From Balneolaceae bacterium UBA2956 (GTDB lineage Bacteria > Bacteroidota > Rhodothermia > Balneolales > Balneolaceae): a DNA stretch of 64,000 nucleotides. Positions 17,676-26,244 of the stretch are shown one piece after another. Both the position numbers and the translations under genes were made by a program. The notes under the pieces were generated by a model. That model saw nothing but the letters and a program-made list of their open reading frames with translations, was not told the DNA's origin and searched no databases. Position 1 is the first letter of the stretch. The number at the start of each line of letters is the position of its first letter. Where the stretch lies: NCBI GenBank assembly GCA_002348545.1, contig DEBM01000013.1, forward strand, positions 94,173-158,172, written 5' to 3'.

Positions 17676-17697
17676 TTATCCACAAAAACCCGTATTT
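17676..17697 (+). promoter_or_regulatory. DnaA box with adjoining CCCGTATTT element
   Basis: TTATCCACA at 17676-17684 is a perfect match to the DnaA-box consensus, and CCCGTATTT follows at 17689-17697. A looser box-like TTTTCCACT comes next. The same two words, in the same order, occur upstream of ffh at 62043. The site lies in the AT-rich 148-bp gap before the acidic hypothetical gene. A regulatory or minor DnaA-binding role is inferred. Confidence 0.4.
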
Positions 17698-17771
17698 TTC
17701 CACTTGCTCTTGACTAAGGGTACTAAATTCAGCTTTTTTATTAAAACATTAAACACTATTGCTCAATTCAT

Positions 17772-18503
17772 ATGCAATACAACCATTCCGACGATGAAAA
17801 TTGGGACGAGAGCCAGTGGGACGCGCATATTTCAGAAGTAGAGAAAAAGACTAATCAATTAAGGAAATTTATCACTACTGATCCTCGTGGAGGTTCTACC
17901 CCTCGTTGGATTACTTTACTTGAAGAAAGTGTTAACGAAGATGACGCATTCGAAGCCTATGTAGAAGAGGAATTACTACTTGACGAAGCCTATTTCCCAG
18001 ATGACGAAGATTGGGAAGAGGAAGATGAGTTTGATGAAGACGAGTTTCCATATAATTCTATTGAGGAGTTTGACGCAGGAGAAGAATGGAAAGCCTTAAG
18101 CGAAGACTTTGCCTATTCTAATTACGGCAGTTTAGATAATCTAAAAATCTACTCTCGATCCAAAAATCTTGCCATTAACATCTTAAGATGGGCGCTATCG
18201 ATAAATGAAAAACACCAAAGCGGTGAAATTGACGATTTCGTTGAAGAAACGTTAAAAATAGGTGCTAAATTAGCAGGGGGATACTCTTTTGGATTTGACA
18301 ACGAATATATAGGGGCAAACATTGCATACACTAAACGGTCTTTGTTATACGCAAACTACGGATTAAATCATCTAGTACAACTCAAGGGAAAAAATTTATT
18401 CAAAAAATCTGAGTACTTAGTATTTCATGAACATTTCCATGAATTGCGAAACGATATTGGTGTTTATGTCCAAGAATTACGTGATCGTTTTCATCACGGT
18501 TAA
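17772..18503 (+). CDS. Acidic conserved-looking hypothetical protein
   Basis: A 243-residue soluble protein with no recognised family. Residues 60-110 are strongly acidic (DDEDWEEEDEFDEDE); the rest is predicted helical. The C-terminal part contains VFHEHFHEL, which happens to fit HExxH, but the surroundings do not resemble a known zincin. There is no signal peptide or membrane helix. It stands alone after a DnaA-box-containing gap and converges on the isoaspartyl peptidase gene with a 4-bp gap. Codon use looks like that of its neighbours. Confidence 0.7.
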   Translation: MQYNHSDDENWDESQWDAHISEVEKKTNQLRKFITTDPRGGSTPRWITLLEESVNEDDAFEAYVEEELLLDEAYFPDDEDWEEEDEFDEDEFPYNSIEEFDAGEEWKALSEDFAYSNYGSLDNLKIYSRSKNLAINILRWALSINEKHQSGEIDDFVEETLKIGAKLAGGYSFGFDNEYIGANIAYTKRSLLYANYGLNHLVQLKGKNLFKKSEYLVFHEHFHELRNDIGVYVQELRDRFHHG

Positions 18504-18507
18504 AGAA

Positions 18508-19548
18508 CTATTTCCAAATGGCTATGGTCTTCTCACCACCTTCGCTTTGAGAGGCACGAAACATAGAACCTGTATTGGTTTCCATTGAAATATTTCCCTC
18601 TCGATCTACTGCGATAAAACCCGCTTCTCCTTCATTCAATAATTCATAGACCAAATAATACATCGATTCATTCAAACTAGCTCCTGTATATCGCATATGA
18701 CTGGCTAGCCGATGAGCAGAAACATTTAGCATAATACGTTCCCCCCAACCTGTTGCAGAAACTGCTACTCGATCATCGGCATAGGTTCCCGATCCAATTA
18801 TAGGCACATCTCCTACTCGGCCATACATCTTATTAGTCATTCCCCCTGTTGATGTTCCCGCTACTAAGCGGCCCGTTTTATCTACGGCCACGCAACCAAC
18901 TGTTCCCATTTTCCACCCATTATCTAGTTGTAATTCGAAATATCCTTGAGATTCATTGGCACGTTTCCAGGCTTCATAACGAGTTGGCACTCTAAAATAT
19001 TCTGGTTCGACGCGCTCGACCGTGGTTTGATCAGCAAACTGCTCTGCACCGTCACCTGCAAATAAAATGTGTCTCGATTCTTCCATAATAATTCGGGCCA
19101 GCGATATTGGATGTTTCACTGTTGTCAAGCCCGTTGCCGCTCCTGCGTTCATCTGCGAGCCATCCATAATAGCCGCATCTAACTCATTTTTTCCTTCACT
19201 GGTAAAAACTGCTCCACGACCGGCGTTAAATAGTGGGTTGTCCTCTAAAAAACGAACAGTCTGCTCAACAGCATCTAGCGATGATCCCCCTTGATCTAAA
19301 ATATCTACTCCTATGGCTAATGCGGAATCTAAGGCGGCCATATAACGATTCTTTCTTTCTTGTGACATATCCGGTGAGACATAACCAGCCCCTCCATGCA
19401 ATGCTAAAGCCCATTTTTGTTCCTGGGGTTCTTGCGTAGCTGTCTTTACGGACATTTGGGCAACCACTAATGGCATATCGAAAATAAAGGACCCCGCTAC
19501 AAATACAATCAATAAGGTGAATAAAAAAGAAAAGGTTCGTTTTAACAT
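18508..19548 (-). CDS. Exported isoaspartyl peptidase/L-asparaginase (Ntn hydrolase)
   Basis: Hydrolyses isoaspartyl dipeptides and L-asparagine after self-cleavage. The cleavage site and nucleophile are seen as MG-TVGCVAVD (Thr216), with the later GTSTGGMTNK and IIGSGTYAD motifs of the family. The N-terminal half has ALHGGAGYVSPD and the FNAGRGAVFT segment. An N-terminal hydrophobic stretch (residues 5-30) looks like a signal peptide, so a periplasmic enzyme is expected. Length 346 is typical for the precursor. Confidence 0.92.
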   Translation of the reverse strand: MLKRTFSFLFTLLIVFVAGSFIFDMPLVVAQMSVKTATQEPQEQKWALALHGGAGYVSPDMSQERKNRYMAALDSALAIGVDILDQGGSSLDAVEQTVRFLEDNPLFNAGRGAVFTSEGKNELDAAIMDGSQMNAGAATGLTTVKHPISLARIIMEESRHILFAGDGAEQFADQTTVERVEPEYFRVPTRYEAWKRANESQGYFELQLDNGWKMGTVGCVAVDKTGRLVAGTSTGGMTNKMYGRVGDVPIIGSGTYADDRVAVSATGWGERIMLNVSAHRLASHMRYTGASLNESMYYLVYELLNEGEAGFIAVDREGNISMETNTGSMFRASQSEGGEKTIAIWK

Positions 19549-19929
19549 GTATTCAAGTGCATTTATTTTGAGCTTAATTATGATGAATTATACAAGAAAA
19601 GAATACTCATCAAAACTTTTATTTTAAAAACTTTAAGTTTTTCAAAATGCGAGATAACTATGCTATCACTACACATTCTGAGTTATATTATAAATACTTT
19701 ATAATTGACCCTAATCGGCAAATATCTACTTAAAGACGATACAAAGCGCTCAATTCACACCAGGTATGCAGAGGGGTAGAATAATTCGCTTTCAGTATAA
19801 TTTACCTATTGCACTTCTGCTGCCGAATTAACCTCTTGATTTATTGTTAAAATACTCTTAGCTATAAATAAATTGCACAAAATAAAAATCTTAGTGACTA
19901 TAAATATACTACTTAGCTTATATAAGTTG
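19549..19929. other. Intergenic region with no gene
   Basis: This 381-bp AT-rich gap between the start of the isoaspartyl peptidase gene and the 3' end of tRNA-Arg has no convincing coding frame. A short AT-only inverted repeat (AAAAACTT TA AGTTTTT near 19626) is the only structure noted and is too weak to name. The peptidase promoter presumably lies at its left end. Confidence 0.6.
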
Positions 19930-20003
19930 TACGCCCGGGAGGGTTCGAACCCCCAACCCCCAGGGCCGAAACCTGGTACTCTATCCAGTTGAGCTACGGG
20001 CGC
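19930..20003 (-). tRNA. tRNA-Arg (anticodon TCG)
   Basis: A complete cloverleaf on the minus strand: acceptor GCGCCCG pairs with CGGGCGT (G1-U72), then T8A9, a D-arm with GCTC/GAGT, anticodon stem CCAGG/CCTGG with loop TTTCGGC giving anticodon TCG, and a T-arm with GGTTCGAACC. The discriminator base is A73. CCA is not encoded. Reads codon CGA, and other CGN codons if the wobble base is modified. Confidence 0.95.
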
Positions 20004-20170
20004 AGACACTTTTAATGAATAATAAATATAGGAAAACACACGCTCAGAAGCACCTATTTTGCTTAGTAAACTCATTATCTATAACGTACTTATATTGTCA
20101 TTTAACAAAAATAGTGCGATTTTTTAATAGTTATCTTAAGCGAACTTTTCTAACCTAAACTATTACAATA

Positions 20171-20425
20171 ATGGATGTATTTTTAGCCACACTTTTACTA
20201 GCTATAACCTTTCTAGGTATTGGTTTTGCCGGTATAGCTATTAAAATTTGGGCAAAAAAAGATGGTAACTTTTCAGGTACCTGTGCAAGTAATAGTCCTT
20301 TTCTAAATGAAGAAGGAGAAGTTTGTAGTTTATGTGGGGCATTACCTGACCAAAAGTGTAAAGGTGAAGACCAAACGCCTTCTAACCGAAAAAAAGAAGA
20401 GTCTGAATTTAGCCCTTTTGTTTAG
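20171..20425 (+). CDS. Small four-cysteine membrane protein, probable Na+-NQR maturation factor (NqrM/DUF539-like)
   Basis: An 84-residue protein with one N-terminal membrane helix (LLLAITFLGIGFAGIAI), followed by four cysteines: Cys38 (FSGTCAS), Cys52 and Cys55 (VCSLCG) and Cys63 (QKCKG). NqrM proteins have this same layout, a single helix then four Cys, and are needed to supply the iron centre of Na+-NQR. The gene lies 36 bp from the end of apbE, which ends the nqr operon, and faces it. Similarity to proteobacterial NqrM is by layout rather than strong identity, so the assignment is an inference. Confidence 0.7.
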   Translation: MDVFLATLLLAITFLGIGFAGIAIKIWAKKDGNFSGTCASNSPFLNEEGEVCSLCGALPDQKCKGEDQTPSNRKKEESEFSPFV

Positions 20426-20461
20426 AAAAGATTCAAAGTGTTAAATGATAATTTTTTGCAT

Positions 20462-21538
20462 CTATTTTGTCTGAACCATCGAAATATTCAGCTCAGGACT
20501 GTAATAAGTAAGCCAATTCTCTTCATCATCAGTATAGATGAGGATTCCTGAGTATTCAGCATTGCTTTCCAAAAACTCAATGCATCGTAGATGCCCCCAA
20601 ACCATACATGCTGTAGCGTAGGCGTCTGCCATAGTCGCCTCAGCGTGTAGTATACTAGCGCTCAATAATTGATTCATCGCGGGACGACCTGTTTTTGGAT
20701 TAATAGTATGGGCGTATTTGATGCCGGTCTGTTCATCCACCCAATATTTTCGATAGTTTCCTGATGTAGCTAACGACTTATTTTTCATAGAAATAATTAC
20801 TTGCAATATTCTACCCGCAATAGATGAGTCATTAGGACTATCAATACCTATTTTCCAATACTCTCCTTGAGCATTATAACCATGAGTTCGGACTTCTCCA
20901 CCCAATTCGACATAATAGTCTTTAATGCCTTTTGATTCTACCAATAAGGCTAGTGTATCTACACTATAGCCCTGAGCTATGGCATTAAAATCTATAGAAA
21001 ATTCTTTAGGAATCCTTACGCTATTCCTTAAAGAGTCCACATTAATTTGTTCAAAACCAGTACTTTCAAGGACGTCTTGTATGTTTTGTTCACTAATATC
21101 TCCTCGCATCTCATCGAAGCCGAATCCCCATAAATGAACAAGTGACCCTATAGTAGGATCAAAAGCTCCGTCGGTTTCTTGCGCCACATCAATTGCTGAT
21201 AACAACACCTTCATGAATAAATCATCTACCTGAAACCAATCTCCGTCGGACCTGTTCAACCCAGAGATAATGGAGCCTGGGACATACGTGCTCATGGATT
21301 CATCAATGCTGGTTAATAGCTTAACTACCTCCGTGTGTAATTGTGTTACATCGACGGTTTTAGGTGCTTCAAACTGGATAGTATAAGTCGTTCCCTGGGC
21401 TTGCCCTTTTAAAGTTTTATAATCCAAAGCAGGGCTACAAGTGATGGTAACCAGTAAGTAACTAAATAGCCCTAAAAGTAAATAGAAACGACCAGGGCCG
21501 TTTCTATTTACTGCGTTCATTCGCATTAATCTATACAT
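20462..21538 (-). CDS. apbE: FAD:protein FMN transferase (flavinylase)
   Basis: Attaches FMN through a phosphoester bond to Thr residues of NqrB and NqrC. The 358-residue protein has an N-terminal hydrophobic stretch ending in VTITC, a likely lipoprotein signal, so it acts in the periplasm. Family motifs include GTTYTIQF, ESMSTYVPGS, FDPTIGSLVHLWGFG, SIDFNAIAQGYSVD, and GGEVRTHG, with KTGRPA near the C-terminal metal site. It is the last gene of the nqr operon, 11 bp after nqrF, consistent with its targets. Confidence 0.94.
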   Translation of the reverse strand: MYRLMRMNAVNRNGPGRFYLLLGLFSYLLVTITCSPALDYKTLKGQAQGTTYTIQFEAPKTVDVTQLHTEVVKLLTSIDESMSTYVPGSIISGLNRSDGDWFQVDDLFMKVLLSAIDVAQETDGAFDPTIGSLVHLWGFGFDEMRGDISEQNIQDVLESTGFEQINVDSLRNSVRIPKEFSIDFNAIAQGYSVDTLALLVESKGIKDYYVELGGEVRTHGYNAQGEYWKIGIDSPNDSSIAGRILQVIISMKNKSLATSGNYRKYWVDEQTGIKYAHTINPKTGRPAMNQLLSASILHAEATMADAYATACMVWGHLRCIEFLESNAEYSGILIYTDDEENWLTYYSPELNISMVQTK

Positions 21539-21549
21539 GTGCGCTGATA

Positions 21550-22860
21550 TTATCCGCCAAAGTCATCAAAGGCCACGTTTTCCTCGGGCACACCCCAATC
21601 GTCACACATCTTTTGAACAGCTTGGTTCATTAGTGGTGGGCCACAAAAATAAAATTCTATTTCCTCAGGTTCTGGGTGCTTTGATAAATACTGATCTATT
21701 ACAGCCTGATGTACAAACCCGAGGAAGCCATCACCTTTCTCATCATCAATGTCTTTCTTTTCAACCCAATTATCTTCTTCTAATGGTTCTGACAACACGA
21801 TGTAGAATTTAAAATTATCAAACTTATCTTCTAATTGTTTAAAATGATCCAAGTAGAATAACTCTCTTCTTGAGCGTCCACCATACCAATAAGAAACCTT
21901 ACGCCCTGTTTCTAGGGTTTTAAAAAGATGATACAAGTGAGAACGCATAGGGGCCATTCCTGCTCCTCCGCCCACATAAAGCATTTCAGATTCTGTCTCT
22001 TCTTTGATAAAGAACTCTCCATAAGGACCAGAAATAGTTACCGTCTCCCCTGGTTTTTTATCAAAGATATACGATGAAGCAATACCCGGATTTACATCCA
22101 TCCATCCATTCTTAGATCGATCCCATGGTGGAGTAGCAATACGAACATTCAGCATTACCTTTCGACCTTCGGCTGGGTAACTTGCCATAGAGTATGCTCG
22201 CTCAACTGTGTCTTCATTCTTCATCTTAAGATCCCAAAGATCGAATTTATCCCACTCTAACTGAAATTTATCTGGGCTATCATGTTCTTCGGGATGTGCT
22301 GTAATGTCTATATTTCTATAGTCTACTTCACATGGTGGTATTTCAATTTGGATGTAACCGCCTGCCTTGTAATCCATATCCTCAGGAATCTCTACAATAA
22401 ACTCTTTGATAAAAGAAGCCACATTGTAATTTGAAACCACTTTTGCCTCCCATTTCTTAATGCCAAAGACTTCCTCAGGAATCTGAATATCCATATCCTC
22501 TTTAACCTTTACTTGACAACCTAAGCGCCAATTTTCGGCTTGTTCGGCGCGAGTAAAATGTGGTGTCTCTGTAGGTAAAATCTCTCCACCACCCTCAAGC
22601 ACTTGACACTTACACTGAACACAAGTACCACCGCCACCGCAAGCAGACGGTAAGAAGATTTTGTTGTCACCTAATGTACTTAACAAAGTGCTGCCAGAAG
22701 CTACCTCGATTTCTTTTTCTCCATTAATAGTGATTTTAACAGGGCCTGATGGTGTTAATACAGATTTTGCCCCTAGTAAAATTGAAACCAGAAGCAGTAT
22801 TACAACAAAGAAAACTATAACGCTGGTAAATACAACTAAAGTGGTTGCTGCTAATGCCAT
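21550..22860 (-). CDS. nqrF: Na+-translocating NADH-quinone reductase subunit F
   Basis: The NADH-oxidising subunit. An N-terminal membrane helix is followed by a plant-type ferredoxin domain with 2Fe-2S ligands Cys74, Cys80, Cys83 and Cys115 (ACGGGGTCVQCKC and RLGC), and then an FAD/NADH reductase domain with RAYSMASYP, ISGPYGEFF, YVGGGAGMAPMRSH and the C-terminal FCGPPLMNQAV. Electrons pass from NADH via FAD to this cluster. Length 436 is slightly above the Vibrio protein. It is followed directly by apbE. Confidence 0.96.
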   Translation of the reverse strand: MALAATTLVVFTSVIVFFVVILLLVSILLGAKSVLTPSGPVKITINGEKEIEVASGSTLLSTLGDNKIFLPSACGGGGTCVQCKCQVLEGGGEILPTETPHFTRAEQAENWRLGCQVKVKEDMDIQIPEEVFGIKKWEAKVVSNYNVASFIKEFIVEIPEDMDYKAGGYIQIEIPPCEVDYRNIDITAHPEEHDSPDKFQLEWDKFDLWDLKMKNEDTVERAYSMASYPAEGRKVMLNVRIATPPWDRSKNGWMDVNPGIASSYIFDKKPGETVTISGPYGEFFIKEETESEMLYVGGGAGMAPMRSHLYHLFKTLETGRKVSYWYGGRSRRELFYLDHFKQLEDKFDNFKFYIVLSEPLEEDNWVEKKDIDDEKGDGFLGFVHQAVIDQYLSKHPEPEEIEFYFCGPPLMNQAVQKMCDDWGVPEENVAFDDFGG

Positions 22861-22887
22861 GATACTATCGTATTAATATGTTTTGTG

Positions 22888-23505
22888 TTATAACTTGATA
22901 CCCATGAAGGACATAAATGCAATCCCCATAAGTCCGGTCACAATAAATGTGATCCCTAAACCTTTTAAAGGGGCGGGCACATTTGAATATTGGATTTTTT
23001 CTCGAATGGCAGCAATAGCAACAATAGCTAAAAACCAACCAATACCACTACCGAATCCAAAAACAGTAGCCTCTGTTATTCCAATAAAATTTCTTTCTTG
23101 CATAAAAAGTGATCCACCAAGGATAGCGCAATTAACCGCAATTAGAGGTAAAAATATACCGAGCGCATTGTATAAGCTTGGTGAAAATTTCTCCACCGTC
23201 ATCTCTACTAACTGAACCATTGATGCAATAACTGCAATAAATAAGATGAATGACAAGAAACTAAGGTCTACCTCTGCGAAGGCAGGACTTAACCATGATA
23301 AAGCACCTTCTCGTAGTATGTAGTTTTCTAATAAGAAATTCACCGGTACTGTAATCGTTAGAACAAATATTACGGCTATTCCTAAACCAACTGCCGTTGA
23401 TACTTTTTTCGATACCGCTAAATACGAGCACATACCCAAGAAATAGGCAAAAATCATATTGTCAACAAATATTGCTTTGACAAATAAATTAACGAGCTCT
23501 TGCAT
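22888..23505 (-). CDS. nqrE: Na+-translocating NADH-quinone reductase subunit E
   Basis: Integral membrane subunit of Na+-NQR, related to RnfA. The 205-residue protein has six hydrophobic helices. Conserved segments include FAYFLGMCSYLAVSKK and LIAVNCAILGGSLFM, whose cysteines in NqrE (with those of NqrD) hold the intramembrane iron centre. Spacing is 5 bp from nqrD and 27 bp to nqrF. Confidence 0.95.
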   Translation of the reverse strand: MQELVNLFVKAIFVDNMIFAYFLGMCSYLAVSKKVSTAVGLGIAVIFVLTITVPVNFLLENYILREGALSWLSPAFAEVDLSFLSFILFIAVIASMVQLVEMTVEKFSPSLYNALGIFLPLIAVNCAILGGSLFMQERNFIGITEATVFGFGSGIGWFLAIVAIAAIREKIQYSNVPAPLKGLGITFIVTGLMGIAFMSFMGIKL

Positions 23506-23510
23506 AATAA

Positions 23511-24212
23511 TTACTCCTCGATCAATTTAGTGTTGCGCGCACGTTGTACCCATATAATGATCCCTACCGTTATAAGGGCCATAGGCGGAAGAAGCATAAA
23601 TCCGTTATTGCTATAAAATCCACCATTAGCTAAATACCATGCATTTGGTATAACCTGAAAACCGAACAGTGTACCTGAGCCTAATAATTCTCGGAAAAAT
23701 GCAACCGCTAACAAAATCCAAGCATACCCAAAGGCATTTCCAATTCCATCTAAAAAAGATTTCCAAACTGTATTACCTAATGCAAAAGCCTCTAGTCGGC
23801 CCATGATAATACAGTTAGTTATAATAAGTCCCACAAATACTGACAATTCTTTTGAGACATCATACACAAATGCTTTTAATACTTGATCAACCAATGCCAC
23901 TAATGAAGCCACAACTACAAGCTGCACGATGATTCGAATTCTGTTTGGAATAAAGTTTCGCATTAATGATACAATCACATTCCCCGCTGCCATTACAAAC
24001 AACACCGAAATTGACATAACCAATGCGGGGTATAACTTGACTGTTATAGCTAGAGCCGAACAAATACCCAATACCTGTACGGTAATTGGATTATTGTCGT
24101 TCAAGGGATCATTTAATAATTTTCTATTTTTTTTGCTGAGAAGAGGCTCTTTAGGTTGCTTATCAATCAGCAATTCTTTTGCTTTCTCTTCTTTTTCTAA
24201 TACGTCGGCCAT
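23511..24212 (-). CDS. nqrD: Na+-translocating NADH-quinone reductase subunit D
   Basis: Integral membrane subunit related to RnfE. The 233-residue protein carries about 25 extra hydrophilic residues at the N-terminus before the conserved NPITVQVLGICSALAIT, whose cysteine, with that in IITNCIIMGRLEAFA, helps ligate the shared NqrD/NqrE iron site. Six membrane helices are visible. It starts 70 bp after nqrC, the longest gap in the operon. Confidence 0.95.
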   Translation of the reverse strand: MADVLEKEEKAKELLIDKQPKEPLLSKKNRKLLNDPLNDNNPITVQVLGICSALAITVKLYPALVMSISVLFVMAAGNVIVSLMRNFIPNRIRIIVQLVVVASLVALVDQVLKAFVYDVSKELSVFVGLIITNCIIMGRLEAFALGNTVWKSFLDGIGNAFGYAWILLAVAFFRELLGSGTLFGFQVIPNAWYLANGGFYSNNGFMLLPPMALITVGIIIWVQRARNTKLIEE

Positions 24213-24282
24213 GAGTGATTAATTAAAATTTGGCTGTTTAGATTAGATTATTTAGTTGTTTTAAAAATTGTTAGCACTAACA

Positions 24283-25005
24283 CTATTCTGTTATAAGTGA
24301 AGCTGTTGCAGTAGCACCGCTGTGCGTTTTGAGAAAGGGAACATATGCTTTAACACAGTCTAATATCATAGCTTCTACACCATCACTAGTTATGGTGCCT
24401 CCGGATATACCGTCTACCTCATATTCTGATGAAGCATCGCCTTTCCGCACGTCAATACCTATAAATGAAAGGTTGGAATCAAGCATTTGCTTGCCCTTAA
24501 ATTGGTCTTCAAAAACGGGCGTATTAATTTCAGCACCAAGTCCCGGTGTTTCAGCCTTATGATCAAATGTAGCTCCATAGACTGTGTTTATATCTTCTTT
24601 AAGAGAAACATATCCCCATATAGGACCCCAAAGCCCGTTACCCTGTAAGGGTATGATATAATAGGTCTCGCCCTCTTTCTCAGCTATATATAGTGGTGAT
24701 AAACGCTCCTGATCTGGCTTTCTAATTTCTTTTGCTAGATCTATAGCAAAAGCATCTTGTCCTTCAATAGCCTCACCCCTCTGTAAAACAAACGCTTCTT
24801 TAATATATGTTTGATAGGCTCCTGGCGCTTGTGATCGTTCAACGGAGATTTGAATAGAATTCAAAATACTTTGCATTTTTTCTTGTTCTACATTGGTATC
24901 CTGAAATGGTTTTAAATTAGTTGCAGCAAAAGACAACGAGGCGGCTACTACTACTACCATGGCCGTAGCGAATAAAAAAGTATATGAGTTTTTATTTACA
25001 TCCAT
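24283..25005 (-). CDS. nqrC: Na+-translocating NADH-quinone reductase subunit C
   Basis: Periplasm-facing subunit with one N-terminal membrane helix and one covalent FMN. The flavinylation motif reads DGISGGTIT with acceptor Thr204; most NqrC proteins have SGAT, so the Ala is Gly here. The preceding GLGAEI and GLWGPIWGY segments are typical. Length 240. It begins 2 bp after nqrB ends, implying coupled translation. Confidence 0.94.
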   Translation of the reverse strand: MDVNKNSYTFLFATAMVVVVAASLSFAATNLKPFQDTNVEQEKMQSILNSIQISVERSQAPGAYQTYIKEAFVLQRGEAIEGQDAFAIDLAKEIRKPDQERLSPLYIAEKEGETYYIIPLQGNGLWGPIWGYVSLKEDINTVYGATFDHKAETPGLGAEINTPVFEDQFKGKQMLDSNLSFIGIDVRKGDASSEYEVDGISGGTITSDGVEAMILDCVKAYVPFLKTHSGATATASLITE

Positions 25006-25007
25006 AA

Positions 25008-26201
25008 CTATACCGATACTGTTTTAAGGGCTAGTCTTTGTTCTCGTTTCTTAATATTAGCCTGGATAACGTAATGATCCACCAAAGGAGCCATCGTATT
25101 CATAAATAATATTGCTAGCATTACCCCTTCAGGATATGCCGGATTAAAGACACGAATCATAATCGATAGAAAACCAATTAAAAAGCCGTAGACATATTTT
25201 CCCGTGTTAGTCTGTGAGCCAGAAACTGGATCTGTTGCCATATATACTACGCCAAAAGCAAATCCCCCCATTACTAATTGCTGCCAAAAAGGCACGGCCA
25301 TAAAAGCTTGTTGTTCTGCGCTTAGTGCAAATGGAGCAACAGCATTAAAGATAAGTCCCATTACAACTCCACCTACGACTGCACTTAACATAATTCTCCA
25401 GCTTGCAATACCTGTAAATAGTAAAAGTCCAGCACCTAACATAATTGCTATCACTGATGTTTCACCAACAGACCCAGGAATTATACCAATAAAGGCGTCT
25501 AGTGCACTATACTGAGAAATACCTGTAGTTGCATATTCACCGAGCGCCGTTGCTCCAGAAAAACCATCCACTGCTATCATTCCTTCCGTTCCTGTTGTAT
25601 TGATCCAAACCTTATCACCTGACATGTAAGTTGGATAAGCAAAAAAGGCGAACGCTCTGGCAAGTAAGGCAGGATTAAATATGTTCATTCCCGTACCACC
25701 AAATACTTCTTTACCGATAATAACAGCAAATGCAACTGACAAGGCCAACATCCAAAGAGGCAAATCAACGGGCATAATCAGGGGGATTAACATTCCACTA
25801 ACCAAATATCCTTCTTCTATCTGGTGGCTTTTAACAACACAAAACAGAAACTCAATTCCAAGTCCTACAGCATAAGAAACTACCACCATCGGGATAACCT
25901 TAATGGCACCAAATAAAAACTGCTCAAAAAATGTCGCGTCTACTCCTATTGCGTTAAAATGATGATATCCGACATTCCACATCCCAAACAGAAGAGCAGG
26001 AATTAATGCGGTAATCACTGTATTCATGGTTCGTTTTAAATCTACCCCATCCCGTATATGAGCCTTTCCATCAGTGGTATGGCCCGGTGTAAATAAAAAG
26101 GTGTAAAAGCCATCATAAACCGGCCAGTACTTCTCTAATTTCTTTCCCTCTTTAAACAATGGGTGGACATTATTGTCAATGAATTGGTGTAAAGCTTTCA
26201 T
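25008..26201 (-). CDS. nqrB: Na+-translocating NADH-quinone reductase subunit B
   Basis: Large membrane subunit that carries a covalent FMN and riboflavin and forms much of the Na+ channel. The flavinylation motif is GFSGATALGE with acceptor Thr218. About ten hydrophobic helices are visible, with MVVVSYAVGLGIEFLF, GGTGMNIFNPALLARAF and VYMATDPVSGSQTNTGK as family segments. Length 397 is usual. It lies 43 bp after nqrA. Confidence 0.96.
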   Translation of the reverse strand: MKALHQFIDNNVHPLFKEGKKLEKYWPVYDGFYTFLFTPGHTTDGKAHIRDGVDLKRTMNTVITALIPALLFGMWNVGYHHFNAIGVDATFFEQFLFGAIKVIPMVVVSYAVGLGIEFLFCVVKSHQIEEGYLVSGMLIPLIMPVDLPLWMLALSVAFAVIIGKEVFGGTGMNIFNPALLARAFAFFAYPTYMSGDKVWINTTGTEGMIAVDGFSGATALGEYATTGISQYSALDAFIGIIPGSVGETSVIAIMLGAGLLLFTGIASWRIMLSAVVGGVVMGLIFNAVAPFALSAEQQAFMAVPFWQQLVMGGFAFGVVYMATDPVSGSQTNTGKYVYGFLIGFLSIMIRVFNPAYPEGVMLAILFMNTMAPLVDHYVIQANIKKREQRLALKTVSV

Positions 26202-26244
26202 TGGAAATTGAATAGTTTATTGTTTGAATTAATCTAGCGCTAGG

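Noticed and set aside
19806..20075. Minus-strand 89-codon frame
   Set aside because: It covers the tRNA-Arg gene; the translation VAQLDRVPGFGPGG is the well-known spurious reading of a tRNA.
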